Origin: Tissierella sp032104385
GTDB lineage: Bacteria > Bacillota > Clostridia > Tissierellales > Tissierellaceae
Assembly (NCBI RefSeq): GCF_032104385.1
Contig: NZ_DAMCHJ010000012.1
Location: 1-64,000 of the forward strand
DNA length: 64,000 nucleotides
Reading direction: 5' to 3'
The translations under genes and the position numbers were made by a program. Each line of letters opens with the position of its first letter. The stretch's first letter is position 1. Below are positions 1-8,645 of this stretch, piece after piece. The notes under the pieces are model-generated. The model did no database searches and was not told where the DNA came from. It saw only the letters and a program-made list of their open reading frames with translations.

Positions 1-32
1 GGCGTTCGTTGCGTTTGACCTACATCAGCTCA

Positions 33-518
33 CTACTTTCGCTGTGTTAGGTCATAATCAATCTTTTCTACTTCTTCTGCCATCTCTTTTTTATATTCCT
101 TGAATTTTTTCCTTAATTCAGGATATTTTATAGAGAGCATCTGTACTGCTAAAAGCCCTCCGTTTTCTCCACCATCTATAGCTACAGTAGCTACTGGAAC
201 GCCTTTAGGCATTTGTACCACAGAAAGAAGTGAATCCAATCCATCCATTGTAGAGGAGCTAGCAGGAATTCCTATTACAGGAAGAGGGGTTACTCCTGCT
301 AATACTCCAGCTAGATGGGCTGCTTTTCCAGCTATGGCAATAATAACTTCCGTATTGTTCTTCTCAGCATTTTCAGCAAATTCAATAGCCTTATATGGAG
401 TTCTATGAGCCGATATTACTCTAACCTCATATTCCACTCCAAATTCATCAAAAATTTTAGTTACCTTCTCTGCTAAAGGTTTATCTGATATACTTCCCAT
501 CAATATACTAACTTTCAT
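33..518 (-). CDS. purE: N5-carboxyaminoimidazole ribonucleotide mutase
   Basis: Class I PurE, which moves the carboxylate of N5-CAIR to C4 to give CAIR in de novo purine synthesis; a cytosolic enzyme. The 161-residue length is normal. The N-terminal GSISDKP phosphate-binding loop and the AHRTP catalytic segment with its histidine are visible, followed by the glycine/alanine-rich AGKAAHLAGV region. It lies 12 bp downstream of purL on the same strand and should share the purL riboswitch leader. The last codons fall inside a GC-richer inverted repeat at the window edge, so the extreme C-terminus may have been changed by a repeat. Confidence 0.95.
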   Translation of the reverse strand: MKVSILMGSISDKPLAEKVTKIFDEFGVEYEVRVISAHRTPYKAIEFAENAEKNNTEVIIAIAGKAAHLAGVLAGVTPLPVIGIPASSSTMDGLDSLLSVVQMPKGVPVATVAIDGGENGGLLAVQMLSIKYPELRKKFKEYKKEMAEEVEKIDYDLTQRK

Positions 519-530
519 TTCCCCTTCCTC

Positions 531-3500
531 CTATTTAAAGTATTTTATACCTGATTCAAATATCTTATGTTTTCCTATTATATCTGCATTTTTATATAAT
601 CCATTTCCTACTCTATCAATAGAAGAAATAGTTCCAAGTATTCTGCCGTCAAAGCTAGTCATAGATTCTATACCATATATTGAACCTGTTGGATTTTCAT
701 CTATAAACTGAGTAGAAATTTGTCCTTTAGCTATTAATTCATCTATATTTTTTACTATTACTCTTCCTTCCTTTGTAGCCACTGGCACAGTATATATATC
801 TCCTACTTTCATTTCATTAAACCAAGATGATAAATTTGAACTTATTTTAACATTAGCTAATTTTGAATTAAATTGACCGCTTGTATTGTAAATAATATTT
901 GCAGAAGGAGCTATAAGTCCTAGTTTTACCAAACCTAAGAATCCTGCCCCTATGCCAAGGATTAATCCATCCTTCTTGTATAAATGAGCATCTATTTCTT
1001 CTTTTACATAAGAATTACTTAATATTAGTTTCATAAACTTTCCACCAGTTTCTGGTTCATCTCCCAATAGAGAACCATTTGGCAATCCTATTATCTGACA
1101 TTTCTTAATTCTCTCTGCTAGTTCCTTGTATGATTCTTCCATATCCTTGAAAGATAGAGTCTTAAATACAAAGGTATCTACTTCCCCACCAGCCTTCTCA
1201 AAGCAACGGATCATATCATATTCTCCATGGGTTCCAGTAAATATTGGCACTAAAATCCTTGGTTTTGCTATAGATGATTTTCTTGTAATTACATTGCCTT
1301 TTTCAAATTTAATATTTTCCACATTAGATTTATCCCCATATACTGGGAATACTTCCTCTAAAGGCTCTTCAAAGAATTTAATTAAGGAATCTAGCTCTAT
1401 AGTTTCTTTATCTATTTCTATATGCTTTTCTTCTATTGTAGTTCCAAGAATTATACAGTTAGTATCTTGTAGAACTCTTGCATCCTTCAATTCAACTACT
1501 ATAGAACCATATAAGGGCTTAAACAAATTATCTTTATTTATTTCATTAAACTTAAATCCTACCTTGTTACCCATAGTCATTTCAGCAATAGATCTTGCAA
1601 CTCCACCAAATTTGACTGTAGAAGCTGAAATTATTTCTTTTCTATCTATTAATTTTTTAATTGCAGAATAATTTACTTTTAATTGGTTGAAATCAATCAT
1701 ACCATTTTCATCTATGTCTAATTTTATTAAAGCAACAGTTGAACCAATATTTTTAAATTCTGGCGATATAATATTCTCTATCTTATCTGTAGCTACTGCA
1801 AAGCTAACTAACGTTGGTGGAACATGAATATCTTCAAAGGTACCGCTCATACTATCTTTTCCACCTATACTTGGAGTATCTAACTCTTTTTGTACTAAAA
1901 ATGCACCAAGTAACGCAGAAAATGGTTTTCCCCATCTTGTTGGATCATTTCCAATTCTTTCAAAATATTCTTGGAAAGTTAATCTTATTTTTTTGTAATC
2001 TCCACCCATAGCTACAATCTTCGCCACAGACTTTATAACAGAATAATATCCGCCATGGAAAGGACTCCATTTTGAAAGCTTTGGTTCATATCCATAGCTC
2101 ATTAAAGAGCAAGTATTTGTCTCTCCCTTTAATACAGGAATCTTTGCCACCATTCCCTCTGTTGGAGTAAGACCATATTTCCCTCCTAGGGGCATTAATA
2201 CTGTACTAGCTCCCACAGTATGGTCAAATCCCTCTATTAAACCTTTTTGACTGCAAATGTTTAAGTCCCTTATATTTTCTATAAATGCTTCCTTTATATT
2301 TTTCCCCTCTACATGAGATGGAATTTTATCTAAATATAAATTCTCTGCTGGTTGTTCTATATTAACTTTGTTCTTCTTTCTTATGCCATTGGTATCTAAG
2401 AACTCTCTCTTAATATTTACAATAGTTTTTCCCTTCCATACCATCTTAAGGACTTTTTCCTCTGTAACCTTAGCTACCACTGTACCTTCTACGTCTTCTG
2501 ATTCAACAAAGGACATAAACCTCTCTATATTTTCAGGTCCTATAACTACAGCCATTCTTTCTTGGGATTCTGATAGTGCAATCTCTGTACCATCAAGTCC
2601 AGGATATTTTAGTGGTACCTTATCTAATTCAATGAAAAGTCCATCTGCTAATTCTCCTATGGCTACTGAAACTCCTCCAGCACCAAAGTCATTACATTTT
2701 TTAATCATCTTGGATACTTCTTTATTTCTAAATAAACGAACTATTTTTCTCTCTACTGGCGGATTTCCCTTCTGTACTTCTGCACCTGATGTGTGTAAAG
2801 ATTCCTCCGTATGTTCCTTAGATGAACCAACTGCTCCACCTAATCCATCTCTTCCAGTTTTTCCACCTACTAAAACAATCAAATCTCCTGGCTGAGAATT
2901 TCCTCTATACACAGCTTCCTTTGGAGCTGCAGCAACTAATGCTCCTAATTCCATTCTCTTAGCCATATAGCCTTTGTCATATATCTCTTTGACATATCCT
3001 GTTGCAGCACCTATTTGATATCCATAGGAACTATATCCTGCTTTAGCAGTTTGAGTAATCTTTCTTTGTGGTAACTTTCCAGGTAATGTTTCTTCGTACT
3101 TTTGTCTTGGATCTGCTGCACCTGTAATCCTCATAGCTTGATATACATAAGCTCTTCCTGATAATGGGTCTCTTATGGCACCTCCCAAACAAGTAGATGC
3201 ACCACCAAAAGGTTCCATTTCTGTAGGATGATTATGAGTTTCATTTTTAAACATTAACAACCATTTTTCATCTTTACCATTAATATCTACATCTATTTCT
3301 ATGCTACAAGCATTAACTTCGTCTGTTTCTTCCTTGTCATTTAATAAACCCTTTTTCTTTGTTTCCTTCATATTAATAGTAGCCAAATCCATTAAACAAA
3401 TTGGTTTTTCTTTATTTTCATAAACAAATTCCCTAGATTTTATATACTCTTCTAATGCTTTTTGAAATACATCCCTATACTTTCCATCATTCATGGATAT

Positions 3501-4202
3501 ATCCGTAATCTCTGTCATAAAAGTAGTATGTCTGCAGTGATCTGACCAATAGGTATCTATTAATTTCAATTCAGTAATAGTTGGATTTCTATCTTCGTCT
3601 TTAAAATATTTCTGACAAAATAAAATATCTTCTATATCCATACCGATACCATATTTAGATTTAAATGATTTAATTTCCTTTTCTGCCATTTCTATAAAAC
3701 CATCTATTACTTCAATATCTTCTGTTGCTTCTTCTTCTTTTTCAAAATTAAAACTATCAAATGAAACTTCTTTCATTTCTATTGGATTTATATAATATTT
3801 CTTTATTTTAGCTAATTCTTCTTCTGTGATATTTTCTAGGATTATTATCTTTGAATTTTGTACTATTATATCTTCATTTTTAGTTAACATTCTAATCATC
3901 TGATTTGTAGAATCTTCTCTTTGATTATATTGACCTCTCAAATATTCTACTCTAAATAATCTTTCATTTGCTTTAATTGGAAGGTTATTTTCATATTTAT
4001 TATCTAAGGTTTCTTCAAAGAGTATTTCATTTACTATAAGTTTCATTTCCTCTTCTGTAGCATCCATTAAATCATATACATTGACTGTTCTTACCTTTGT
4101 TAAACTTTTTATTTCTAAATAATCTTTAAAATCTTTCAATAGCAGCTGTCCTTCAGTGTTAAACTCTTCTTTCTTCTCGATAAAAATTCTTTTAAATTCC
4201 AA
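531..4202 (-). CDS. purL: phosphoribosylformylglycinamidine synthase, single-chain; glutaminase domain lacks catalytic Cys and His
   Basis: Large single-chain FGAM synthase (1223 aa) that converts FGAR, ATP and an ammonia donor to FGAM. The N-terminal and synthetase domains look intact, including the THNHPTEMEPFGGASTC segment of the first AIRS-like half and a second AIRS-like half near residue 700. The C-terminal 260 residues align in layout with a class I glutamine amidotransferase. Where active relatives read GICNGFQ or GxCNGCQ, this protein reads GIGAGFL (Gly near residue 1085 in place of the nucleophilic Cys). Where relatives carry the catalytic His segment near the end, it reads GTISSIDR. 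The glutaminase is therefore predicted inactive, leaving an ammonia-dependent synthetase or one needing an external glutaminase. It is first in a purL-purE unit controlled by a tandem riboswitch. Confidence 0.93.
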   Translation of the reverse strand: MEFKRIFIEKKEEFNTEGQLLLKDFKDYLEIKSLTKVRTVNVYDLMDATEEEMKLIVNEILFEETLDNKYENNLPIKANERLFRVEYLRGQYNQREDSTNQMIRMLTKNEDIIVQNSKIIILENITEEELAKIKKYYINPIEMKEVSFDSFNFEKEEEATEDIEVIDGFIEMAEKEIKSFKSKYGIGMDIEDILFCQKYFKDEDRNPTITELKLIDTYWSDHCRHTTFMTEITDISMNDGKYRDVFQKALEEYIKSREFVYENKEKPICLMDLATINMKETKKKGLLNDKEETDEVNACSIEIDVDINGKDEKWLLMFKNETHNHPTEMEPFGGASTCLGGAIRDPLSGRAYVYQAMRITGAADPRQKYEETLPGKLPQRKITQTAKAGYSSYGYQIGAATGYVKEIYDKGYMAKRMELGALVAAAPKEAVYRGNSQPGDLIVLVGGKTGRDGLGGAVGSSKEHTEESLHTSGAEVQKGNPPVERKIVRLFRNKEVSKMIKKCNDFGAGGVSVAIGELADGLFIELDKVPLKYPGLDGTEIALSESQERMAVVIGPENIERFMSFVESEDVEGTVVAKVTEEKVLKMVWKGKTIVNIKREFLDTNGIRKKNKVNIEQPAENLYLDKIPSHVEGKNIKEAFIENIRDLNICSQKGLIEGFDHTVGASTVLMPLGGKYGLTPTEGMVAKIPVLKGETNTCSLMSYGYEPKLSKWSPFHGGYYSVIKSVAKIVAMGGDYKKIRLTFQEYFERIGNDPTRWGKPFSALLGAFLVQKELDTPSIGGKDSMSGTFEDIHVPPTLVSFAVATDKIENIISPEFKNIGSTVALIKLDIDENGMIDFNQLKVNYSAIKKLIDRKEIISASTVKFGGVARSIAEMTMGNKVGFKFNEINKDNLFKPLYGSIVVELKDARVLQDTNCIILGTTIEEKHIEIDKETIELDSLIKFFEEPLEEVFPVYGDKSNVENIKFEKGNVITRKSSIAKPRILVPIFTGTHGEYDMIRCFEKAGGEVDTFVFKTLSFKDMEESYKELAERIKKCQIIGLPNGSLLGDEPETGGKFMKLILSNSYVKEEIDAHLYKKDGLILGIGAGFLGLVKLGLIAPSANIIYNTSGQFNSKLANVKISSNLSSWFNEMKVGDIYTVPVATKEGRVIVKNIDELIAKGQISTQFIDENPTGSIYGIESMTSFDGRILGTISSIDRVGNGLYKNADIIGKHKIFESGIKYFK

Positions 4203-4216
4203 ATTTAACCCTCCTC

Positions 4217-4273
4217 AAAAAATTAAATTAAGCCCAGCCGGGTAGGCAAAGCGAAACCTACCCGACTGGGCTT
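4217..4273 (-). terminator. riboswitch-controlled intrinsic terminator before purL
   Basis: On the minus strand a long GC-rich stem (AGCCCAGTCGGGTAGG pairing with CCTACCCGGCTGGGCT) is followed by a U-rich run and then the purL ribosome site. The 5' arm begins with the GCCC that closes the preceding ykkC-like aptamer. Folding of the aptamer and of the terminator therefore compete, as expected for an ON switch by the second ligand. Confidence 0.88.
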
Positions 4274-4364
4274 TTATCCCTTCGGTGTAATACTAGTCAC
4301 ATAGTATCTGTACCGCTTGGTCCAGCAAGATAAAATCTTCGGAACCCTAGGTACACTTTCGCCC
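4268..4364 (-). ncRNA. ykkC-family aptamer, probable PRPP riboswitch
   Basis: The minus-strand leader contains the conserved ykkC core pieces in order: GTGTACCTAGGGTTCCG, GGACCAAGCGGT, ACACCG and GGATAAAAGCCC. These match the subtype-2 (PRPP/ppGpp) consensus, and the ACCTAGGG and GGACCAAGCGGTACAG segments closely resemble described PRPP aptamers. The purL context and the upstream guanine aptamer favour PRPP over guanidine or ppGpp. The GGGC at 4361-4364 that opens this aptamer is also the end of the guanine-aptamer P1 stem, so the two closing helices share bases. Confidence 0.82.
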
Positions 4365-4428
4365 ATAGCTAAATGATTTTCGGTCATTTGTAGAAACGTC
4401 CCAACCGTATTATGGAACCTATATGAGC
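4361..4428 (-). ncRNA. guanine-type purine riboswitch aptamer
   Basis: Minus-strand sequence folds as a three-way junction with P1 GCTCATA/TATGGGC, P2 GTTCC/GGGAC with a loop like ATAATACGG, the hallmark J2/3 GTTTCTAC, and P3 AAATGA/TCATTT with loop CCGAAA. The final junction CTATG carries cytosine at the discriminating position, which points to guanine rather than adenine. It lies immediately upstream of the PRPP-like aptamer, an arrangement known from tandem guanine-PRPP riboswitches of purine genes. Confidence 0.82.
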
Positions 4429-4458
4429 AACATATTCATTATTATTTATTACACTTAC

Positions 4459-4487
4459 ATATTAACAGTATGATTTATATATGTCAA
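4459..4487 (-). promoter_or_regulatory. sigma-A-type promoter of the purL-purE operon
   Basis: Minus-strand TTGACA (4482-4487) and TAATAT (4459-4464) are separated by exactly 17 bp. The predicted start is about 24 nt before the guanine aptamer, giving a leader of about 250 nt. Confidence 0.85.
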
Positions 4488-4547
4488 GAGTTGTTTTTAG
4501 TATAACATAATAAATTTTTATTGTTTTTTATTGACAATTTTCTTTAA

Positions 4548-5132
4548 TCACTTAACCACATTATAAAATTCCTCGTTATATTCTTTCTTATCTATTTTAT
4601 ATAAAACATGACGTTTTAATGGACTACCTACTTCTACTTTTGGATGATCAAATTTCCCAATTTTCTTTAGACCTATTTTCTTCATAACATTTTGAGATGG
4701 CTCGTTTATTTCTGCTGTAAAAGAATATATACTACTTAAATTTAGCTTACTAAATCCATATTCTAAACATGCCTTTGCACCTTCTGTTGCATATCCCTTG
4801 TTCCAATATTTATTATCCAATCTCCAACCAATCTCAACACATGGTGTAAAGTCTGCCTCAAAAGTTGCATTTAAAAAACCAATAAATCCTATGAATTCTT
4901 TAGTATCTTTTAATTCTACTGCCCATAACCCATATCCATTTTTCTTGAAATGTTCTTGTATTCTACTGAGAAAATCATCAGTTTCTTTAGAATCTAAAGT
5001 TTTTGGAAAATACCTCATTACCTCCGTACTAACATTCATCTTAGCAAATAATACTCTATCGGATTCTTGCCACATTCTAAATCCCAATCTAGAGGATTCA
5101 AATATATATTTACTTATGCTTAAATTCTCCAT
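4548..5132 (-). CDS. GNAT N-acetyltransferase, RimJ/RimL type
   Basis: Acetyltransferase of the RimJ/RimL branch of the GNAT superfamily, transferring acetyl from acetyl-CoA to an amine; the substrate is not visible. Family signs are the N-terminal strand with TSRLGFRMW-like residues, VEIGWRLDNKYWNKGYATEGAKA, which is the acetyl-CoA pyrophosphate loop region, and the later NEPSQNVMKKIGL segment typical of this family. The ATG at 5132 is chosen because GTGAGGT precedes it; a GTG at 5144 is also possible. It overlaps the end of the upstream hydrolase gene, so the two are probably cotranscribed. Confidence 0.85.
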   Translation of the reverse strand: MENLSISKYIFESSRLGFRMWQESDRVLFAKMNVSTEVMRYFPKTLDSKETDDFLSRIQEHFKKNGYGLWAVELKDTKEFIGFIGFLNATFEADFTPCVEIGWRLDNKYWNKGYATEGAKACLEYGFSKLNLSSIYSFTAEINEPSQNVMKKIGLKKIGKFDHPKVEVGSPLKRHVLYKIDKKEYNEEFYNVVK

Positions 5133-6189
5133 GATTAACCTCACTTTCAGCGTTCTCTTTTACCTGTATTATTAGTTTATTAAATTTCTCATTTTCCTCA
5201 AAAAGTGGGAAATGTGCTGATTCTTCAAACCATATTAGTTCTTTTTTAGGTGCTGTTATCTGATTATAATATCTTTCAATCAACACAGATGGAGTATTGT
5301 AATCGTATCTACCTGCACAGAAATAAATAGGTACTTTTACTTCTGGGATATCTCTAATAAAATCCAAATCCTTATTATGACCCCACATTGTATCCGCAGA
5401 AAATTTATTACCTAAAGCAAATTTCACTCCATCTATTCCCCTATATTCAGGTGAGAAGATACTCCCTAAAACAATATCCTTTAATGTATTTACTTTCCTT
5501 TCCACCCCGCCATATTTAGCTAACCATCTTCTCTGTGTTGTAGTGTCATTGACAGTATCTTTATAAGGTGGTCTTCCAATTCTCATCAAGTCATTTAACG
5601 CTTTTTTATCATTATTCTTACTAGCCATTTCCAGAACATAATCATATGAAACCACTTCATTGTCTACTCCATTAACCACTTGCCCAACACTTATAAATGC
5701 AGCTACCTTTTCTGGATATTTATCTATTACATATAACCCAAGTTCTGTCCCCCAAGAGTGCCCTACTAGGTATAACTTTTCTTTTTGATATTTTTCACAT
5801 AGATAATCAATAAGTTCTTTTGTATCTTCTATAAATTGGGTTCTATTCATGGACTCTTTTGGAATATTAGATGAATAAGACATTCCAGAACCTCTTTGAT
5901 CCCAATTAACTACGACAAAGCTATCTTCTAGTCGTTTTTCATATTTACGAGCAAAGGATATTTGAGAATACCCTGGTCCCCCATGTAAAAAGAGTAAAAT
6001 CGGATTAGAAATATCCCTTCCTCTTACTAGCACACCTTGTTCTAATCCACCTAATTTAACTTTTTCTATAACTGCTACACTATTTTCACCTTTAATCTTT
6101 GATGTTCTATTGGGCAAAAATAATATAATTAGTATACATATCATTAAAATCCCTATTGTATATATTACTATTTTTCTTAATACTTTCAT
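5110..6189 (-). CDS. membrane-anchored alpha/beta hydrolase, proline iminopeptidase-like
   Basis: Alpha/beta-hydrolase fold protein with an N-terminal membrane segment (about residues 5-27), so it is probably tethered on the outside of the membrane. The oxyanion HGGPG loop, the NWDQRGSGMS segment and the nucleophile elbow GHSWG are the pattern of the proline iminopeptidase/tricorn-factor family. The acid and histidine are likely in AGRYD and SAHFPL near the C-terminus. Substrate cannot be named from sequence. It overlaps the GNAT gene downstream and follows the broken VOC gene closely. Confidence 0.85.
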   Translation of the reverse strand: MKVLRKIVIYTIGILMICILIILFLPNRTSKIKGENSVAVIEKVKLGGLEQGVLVRGRDISNPILLFLHGGPGYSQISFARKYEKRLEDSFVVVNWDQRGSGMSYSSNIPKESMNRTQFIEDTKELIDYLCEKYQKEKLYLVGHSWGTELGLYVIDKYPEKVAAFISVGQVVNGVDNEVVSYDYVLEMASKNNDKKALNDLMRIGRPPYKDTVNDTTTQRRWLAKYGGVERKVNTLKDIVLGSIFSPEYRGIDGVKFALGNKFSADTMWGHNKDLDFIRDIPEVKVPIYFCAGRYDYNTPSVLIERYYNQITAPKKELIWFEESAHFPLFEENEKFNKLIIQVKENAESEVNHGEFKHK

Positions 6190-6205
6190 AAATTTAACAC
6201 TCCAT

Positions 6206-6446
6206 TTAAGTTAAGAGAATTGTTTTCATTTTCTTATTTTTTAAGTTATCATAGAATTTACTTTTATCTTTCCATTGAATTAAATCTATCTCAAATCCAT
6301 CTGGTTCTTTTATATAGAACTCCATAATTTTTCTCATTTCCTTTAATACCTTTATCAATTAATTTATAGTCAAGAACATCTATGTAAAAATCAATAAATT
6401 TATCTATATTTGAAACATATCTATTTAAGTGGTTTACGGCTCTCAT
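6206..6446 (-). pseudogene. VOC/glyoxalase-family protein remnant
   Basis: On the minus strand an ATG opens MRAVNHLNRYVSNIDKFIDF followed by YIDVLDYKLIDKGIK, a typical first half of a vicinal-oxygen-chelate (glyoxalase/dioxygenase) domain. The usual 60-odd central residues are missing, and the frame then shifts to EFYIKEPDGFEIDLIQWKD, the conserved end of the same family. The internal deletion plus frameshift makes a functional product unlikely. The remnant ends 17 bp before the hydrolase start. Confidence 0.75.
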
Positions 6447-6493
6447 TGAATACTCCTTTAATTGTTTCTCCTACTAATTATTATGCCATATAT

Positions 6494-7000
6494 CTATAAA
6501 TATTTGACTACATCTTTCAGAGAATCTATTTTTATTGTTTTTCCTTCAATTTTTTCTAATCCTATACCAAATGTCTTTATTTGTAATCTTTCTCCAAGTT
6601 GGATATCACACAAAGAATCTCCAACTATAAAAGATTTTTCTAAATCTATTTCTGGATATTTTTCTAATGCCATTTTTATCATTCCGTCTTTAGGTTTCAT
6701 ACAATTACAGTTTTCTTCTTTAGTATGTGGGCAGTAAAATATATCCAATATATCAATTCCATTATCTAATAATTTATTTACAAACTTTCCTGTAATCTCT
6801 TCATATTGCTGTAAGGTAATGATTTTCTGATTTATTAAATATTGATTTGTTATAATAATAATTTCATATCCCTTTTGTCTTATAGACTTAAGGGCATCTA
6901 TTGAATCCTTTAAAAAAACAGGCTCAGTTATACTACTCCATAATTTGTCTTCATAATCTTCTATAATTGTTCCATCTCTATCTAAAAATCCTATCTTCAA
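6494..7000 (-). CDS. HAD-IIIA family phosphatase
   Basis: A 168-residue HAD phosphatase of the histidinol-phosphatase/GmhB-like IIIA group. Motif I FLDRDGT holds the nucleophilic and acid aspartates. ITNQ is motif II, and KPKDGM followed by FIVGDSLCDI are motifs III and IV. The cysteine/histidine cluster CPHTKEENCNC matches the zinc loop seen in GmhB-type enzymes. Substrate is probably a sugar or polyol phosphate (inference). The start is a TTG with GAGGT in front. Confidence 0.83.
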   Translation of the reverse strand: MKIGFLDRDGTIIEDYEDKLWSSITEPVFLKDSIDALKSIRQKGYEIIIITNQYLINQKIITLQQYEEITGKFVNKLLDNGIDILDIFYCPHTKEENCNCMKPKDGMIKMALEKYPEIDLEKSFIVGDSLCDIQLGERLQIKTFGIGLEKIEGKTIKIDSLKDVVKYL

Positions 7001-7037
7001 AACCTCACTCCTAACCTTCCTACTGTTTTTTTATGAA

Positions 7038-7544
7038 TTACCATTCACCAATGCAAATAATCCGTTCACAAATTCCAACTAATACTGTTGTTATTATATT
7101 AGAATATAAAATTGCCTTATTTAAATCTTTTTCATTTATAGAATCTTTTCTAAGTAATAAATATACCACCGGAAATTCTACCAGAACAGTTAATAATAAA
7201 TATCCAACTAATACTATATAGAAAGGTCCTGCATGAAAAGCATCTAATAAAGCATAGTCACCACTTATAGGTATAAAATTATATGCTCTATTTATATATG
7301 GTACAAGAAAAGATACTAGATTTGCTAAACTTACAATAATAAAAGTTTTTTTATAATTCCATACCTTACCAACTTTTATTACCATAATTGTTTCAATAAG
7401 CAGTGTAAAGATTACAGCAAAAGGTAAAACTGTTAAGGGACTGGTAGTTAACCAGTGCCAAGACGAATTTGCATAAACTAATGATGGAAATAGTATCAAA
7501 GCAATACTAGATAATATTATAAATTTAAAACTTTTAAATTTCAT
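7038..7544 (-). CDS. multi-pass membrane protein of unknown function
   Basis: Not recognised. The 168-residue protein begins with a signal-like hydrophobic stretch ending in ANSS, followed by hydrophobic segments around residues 38-60, 66-85 and 100-130, so about four membrane spans are likely. It has good initiation signals (AAGGA upstream of ATG) and normal codon use for the region. No motif gives a function, and its neighbours (HAD and Nudix enzymes) form no obvious pathway with it. Confidence 0.6.
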   Translation of the reverse strand: MKFKSFKFIILSSIALILFPSLVYANSSWHWLTTSPLTVLPFAVIFTLLIETIMVIKVGKVWNYKKTFIIVSLANLVSFLVPYINRAYNFIPISGDYALLDAFHAGPFYIVLVGYLLLTVLVEFPVVYLLLRKDSINEKDLNKAILYSNIITTVLVGICERIICIGEW

Positions 7545-7668
7545 GATCCATCTTCCTTTTAATTTTTACTTTATTTCTTTGTGAAAGTTCAAAGTTAATT
7601 TAAAAAACTAGATATTTTATTACACTTTATTTTATAAATATATATACATAATATCGGAAAAATATAAA

Positions 7669-8103
7669 CTAACTTGATTTTAGTTCAGCATAAAGCTCCT
7701 CAATCTTCTTAAATAGATATGGCTGAATCAAAGGATATGTTAGGCTTTCAGGTATGATGTCAAATAACTTAATTTCAGCAATTTCAAAATTAGGTAGTTG
7801 ACCAAGAGATTCTACTTCTGAATAAAACAGCTTTCCAAAAGACTCTATTCTATCCCTAGTTACTGAATATATGCAAACTGGCAAAATTCTAAAATCCTTC
7901 GCTCCAGTTTCTTCTAATAATTCTCTTGAAGCAGTAAAGTTAATATCCTCATTCTCTTCTCTATGTCCTCCTGGAATTTCCCAAGTTAATCTATCCTTAT
8001 GTCTTACAAATATCCATTTTTCATTATATCTTGCCATAATAACTGCAAACTTCAATTTAGTATCTTCTACTGTATTTAGATCATGAAAATTAACCTTTAG
8101 CAT
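7669..8103 (-). CDS. Nudix hydrolase
   Basis: Nudix-fold pyrophosphohydrolase. The Nudix box is complete: from GGHREENE through RELLEETGA it matches G-x5-E-x7-REUxEExGU, and the glutamates bind the catalytic metal. The substrate is probably a nucleoside diphosphate derivative but is not decided by the sequence. The ATG at 8103 is used because AAAGGAG lies just upstream; the reading frame is open further upstream but lacks such a site. The product is 144 residues, about normal for a single-domain Nudix protein. Confidence 0.87.
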   Translation of the reverse strand: MLKVNFHDLNTVEDTKLKFAVIMARYNEKWIFVRHKDRLTWEIPGGHREENEDINFTASRELLEETGAKDFRILPVCIYSVTRDRIESFGKLFYSEVESLGQLPNFEIAEIKLFDIIPESLTYPLIQPYLFKKIEELYAELKSS

Positions 8104-8281
8104 ATTACAACTCCTTTCTCTCTTAAATTTGTCATATTCCATAGTTTTTCGATTTTTTCTACAAAACAATAACCTATTTCAATCTCAACATTTTGACTAT
8201 CCTTTAAAATCTATATCTCTTTTCATTTCACCTTATATAAATTATATGAATTACTCTAATTTTAAAGATAATGCTTATTTT

Positions 8282-8548
8282 TTACTTAAGTATTCCCCAA
8301 ATCATTACTAATAAAAGACCTATAATACCACCAATATTTTTTGCTATTGATTTACCTTCTTTCTTCATTATAAAAGTTTTAATCAATAATCCTATTTCAA
8401 TACACAAAATTGAAATACTTATTGTAACCTTACTAAAAAATGGTGAAAATCCCTTATTTGAAATTAACGCAACTAAAATCGGTATAATTATAATAAATGC
8501 ACCAAGGACATATAAACCAAAGATAATACTACTATAATGTTTTTTCAC
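8282..8548 (-). CDS. small membrane protein, three predicted spans
   Basis: An 88-residue hydrophobic protein, not recognised. Three membrane segments are visible (about residues 5-27, 36-55 and 68-87) joined by short loops. Initiation is by GTG behind a strong AGGAGG. No catalytic motif is present. It stands alone between the Nudix gene and the hydrogenase operon. Confidence 0.55.
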   Translation of the reverse strand: MKKHYSSIIFGLYVLGAFIIIIPILVALISNKGFSPFFSKVTISISILCIEIGLLIKTFIMKKEGKSIAKNIGGIIGLLLVMIWGILK

Positions 8549-8570
8549 AAAGCTTTCCTCCTATATTGTT

Positions 8571-8606
8571 AAAAAACAAGCAGAAAGTCTATAATAGACT
8601 ACTGCT
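8571..8606 (-). terminator. intrinsic terminator of the hydrogenase operon
   Basis: Minus strand: AGCAG-TAGTCTA-TTA-TAGACT-TT-CTGCT hairpin followed by TTGTTTTTT, located about 40 bp after the hydrogenase stop. Confidence 0.7.
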
Positions 8607-8645
8607 CATTTTAAACTCAATTTTAATGTATATTTATTCTTTATA

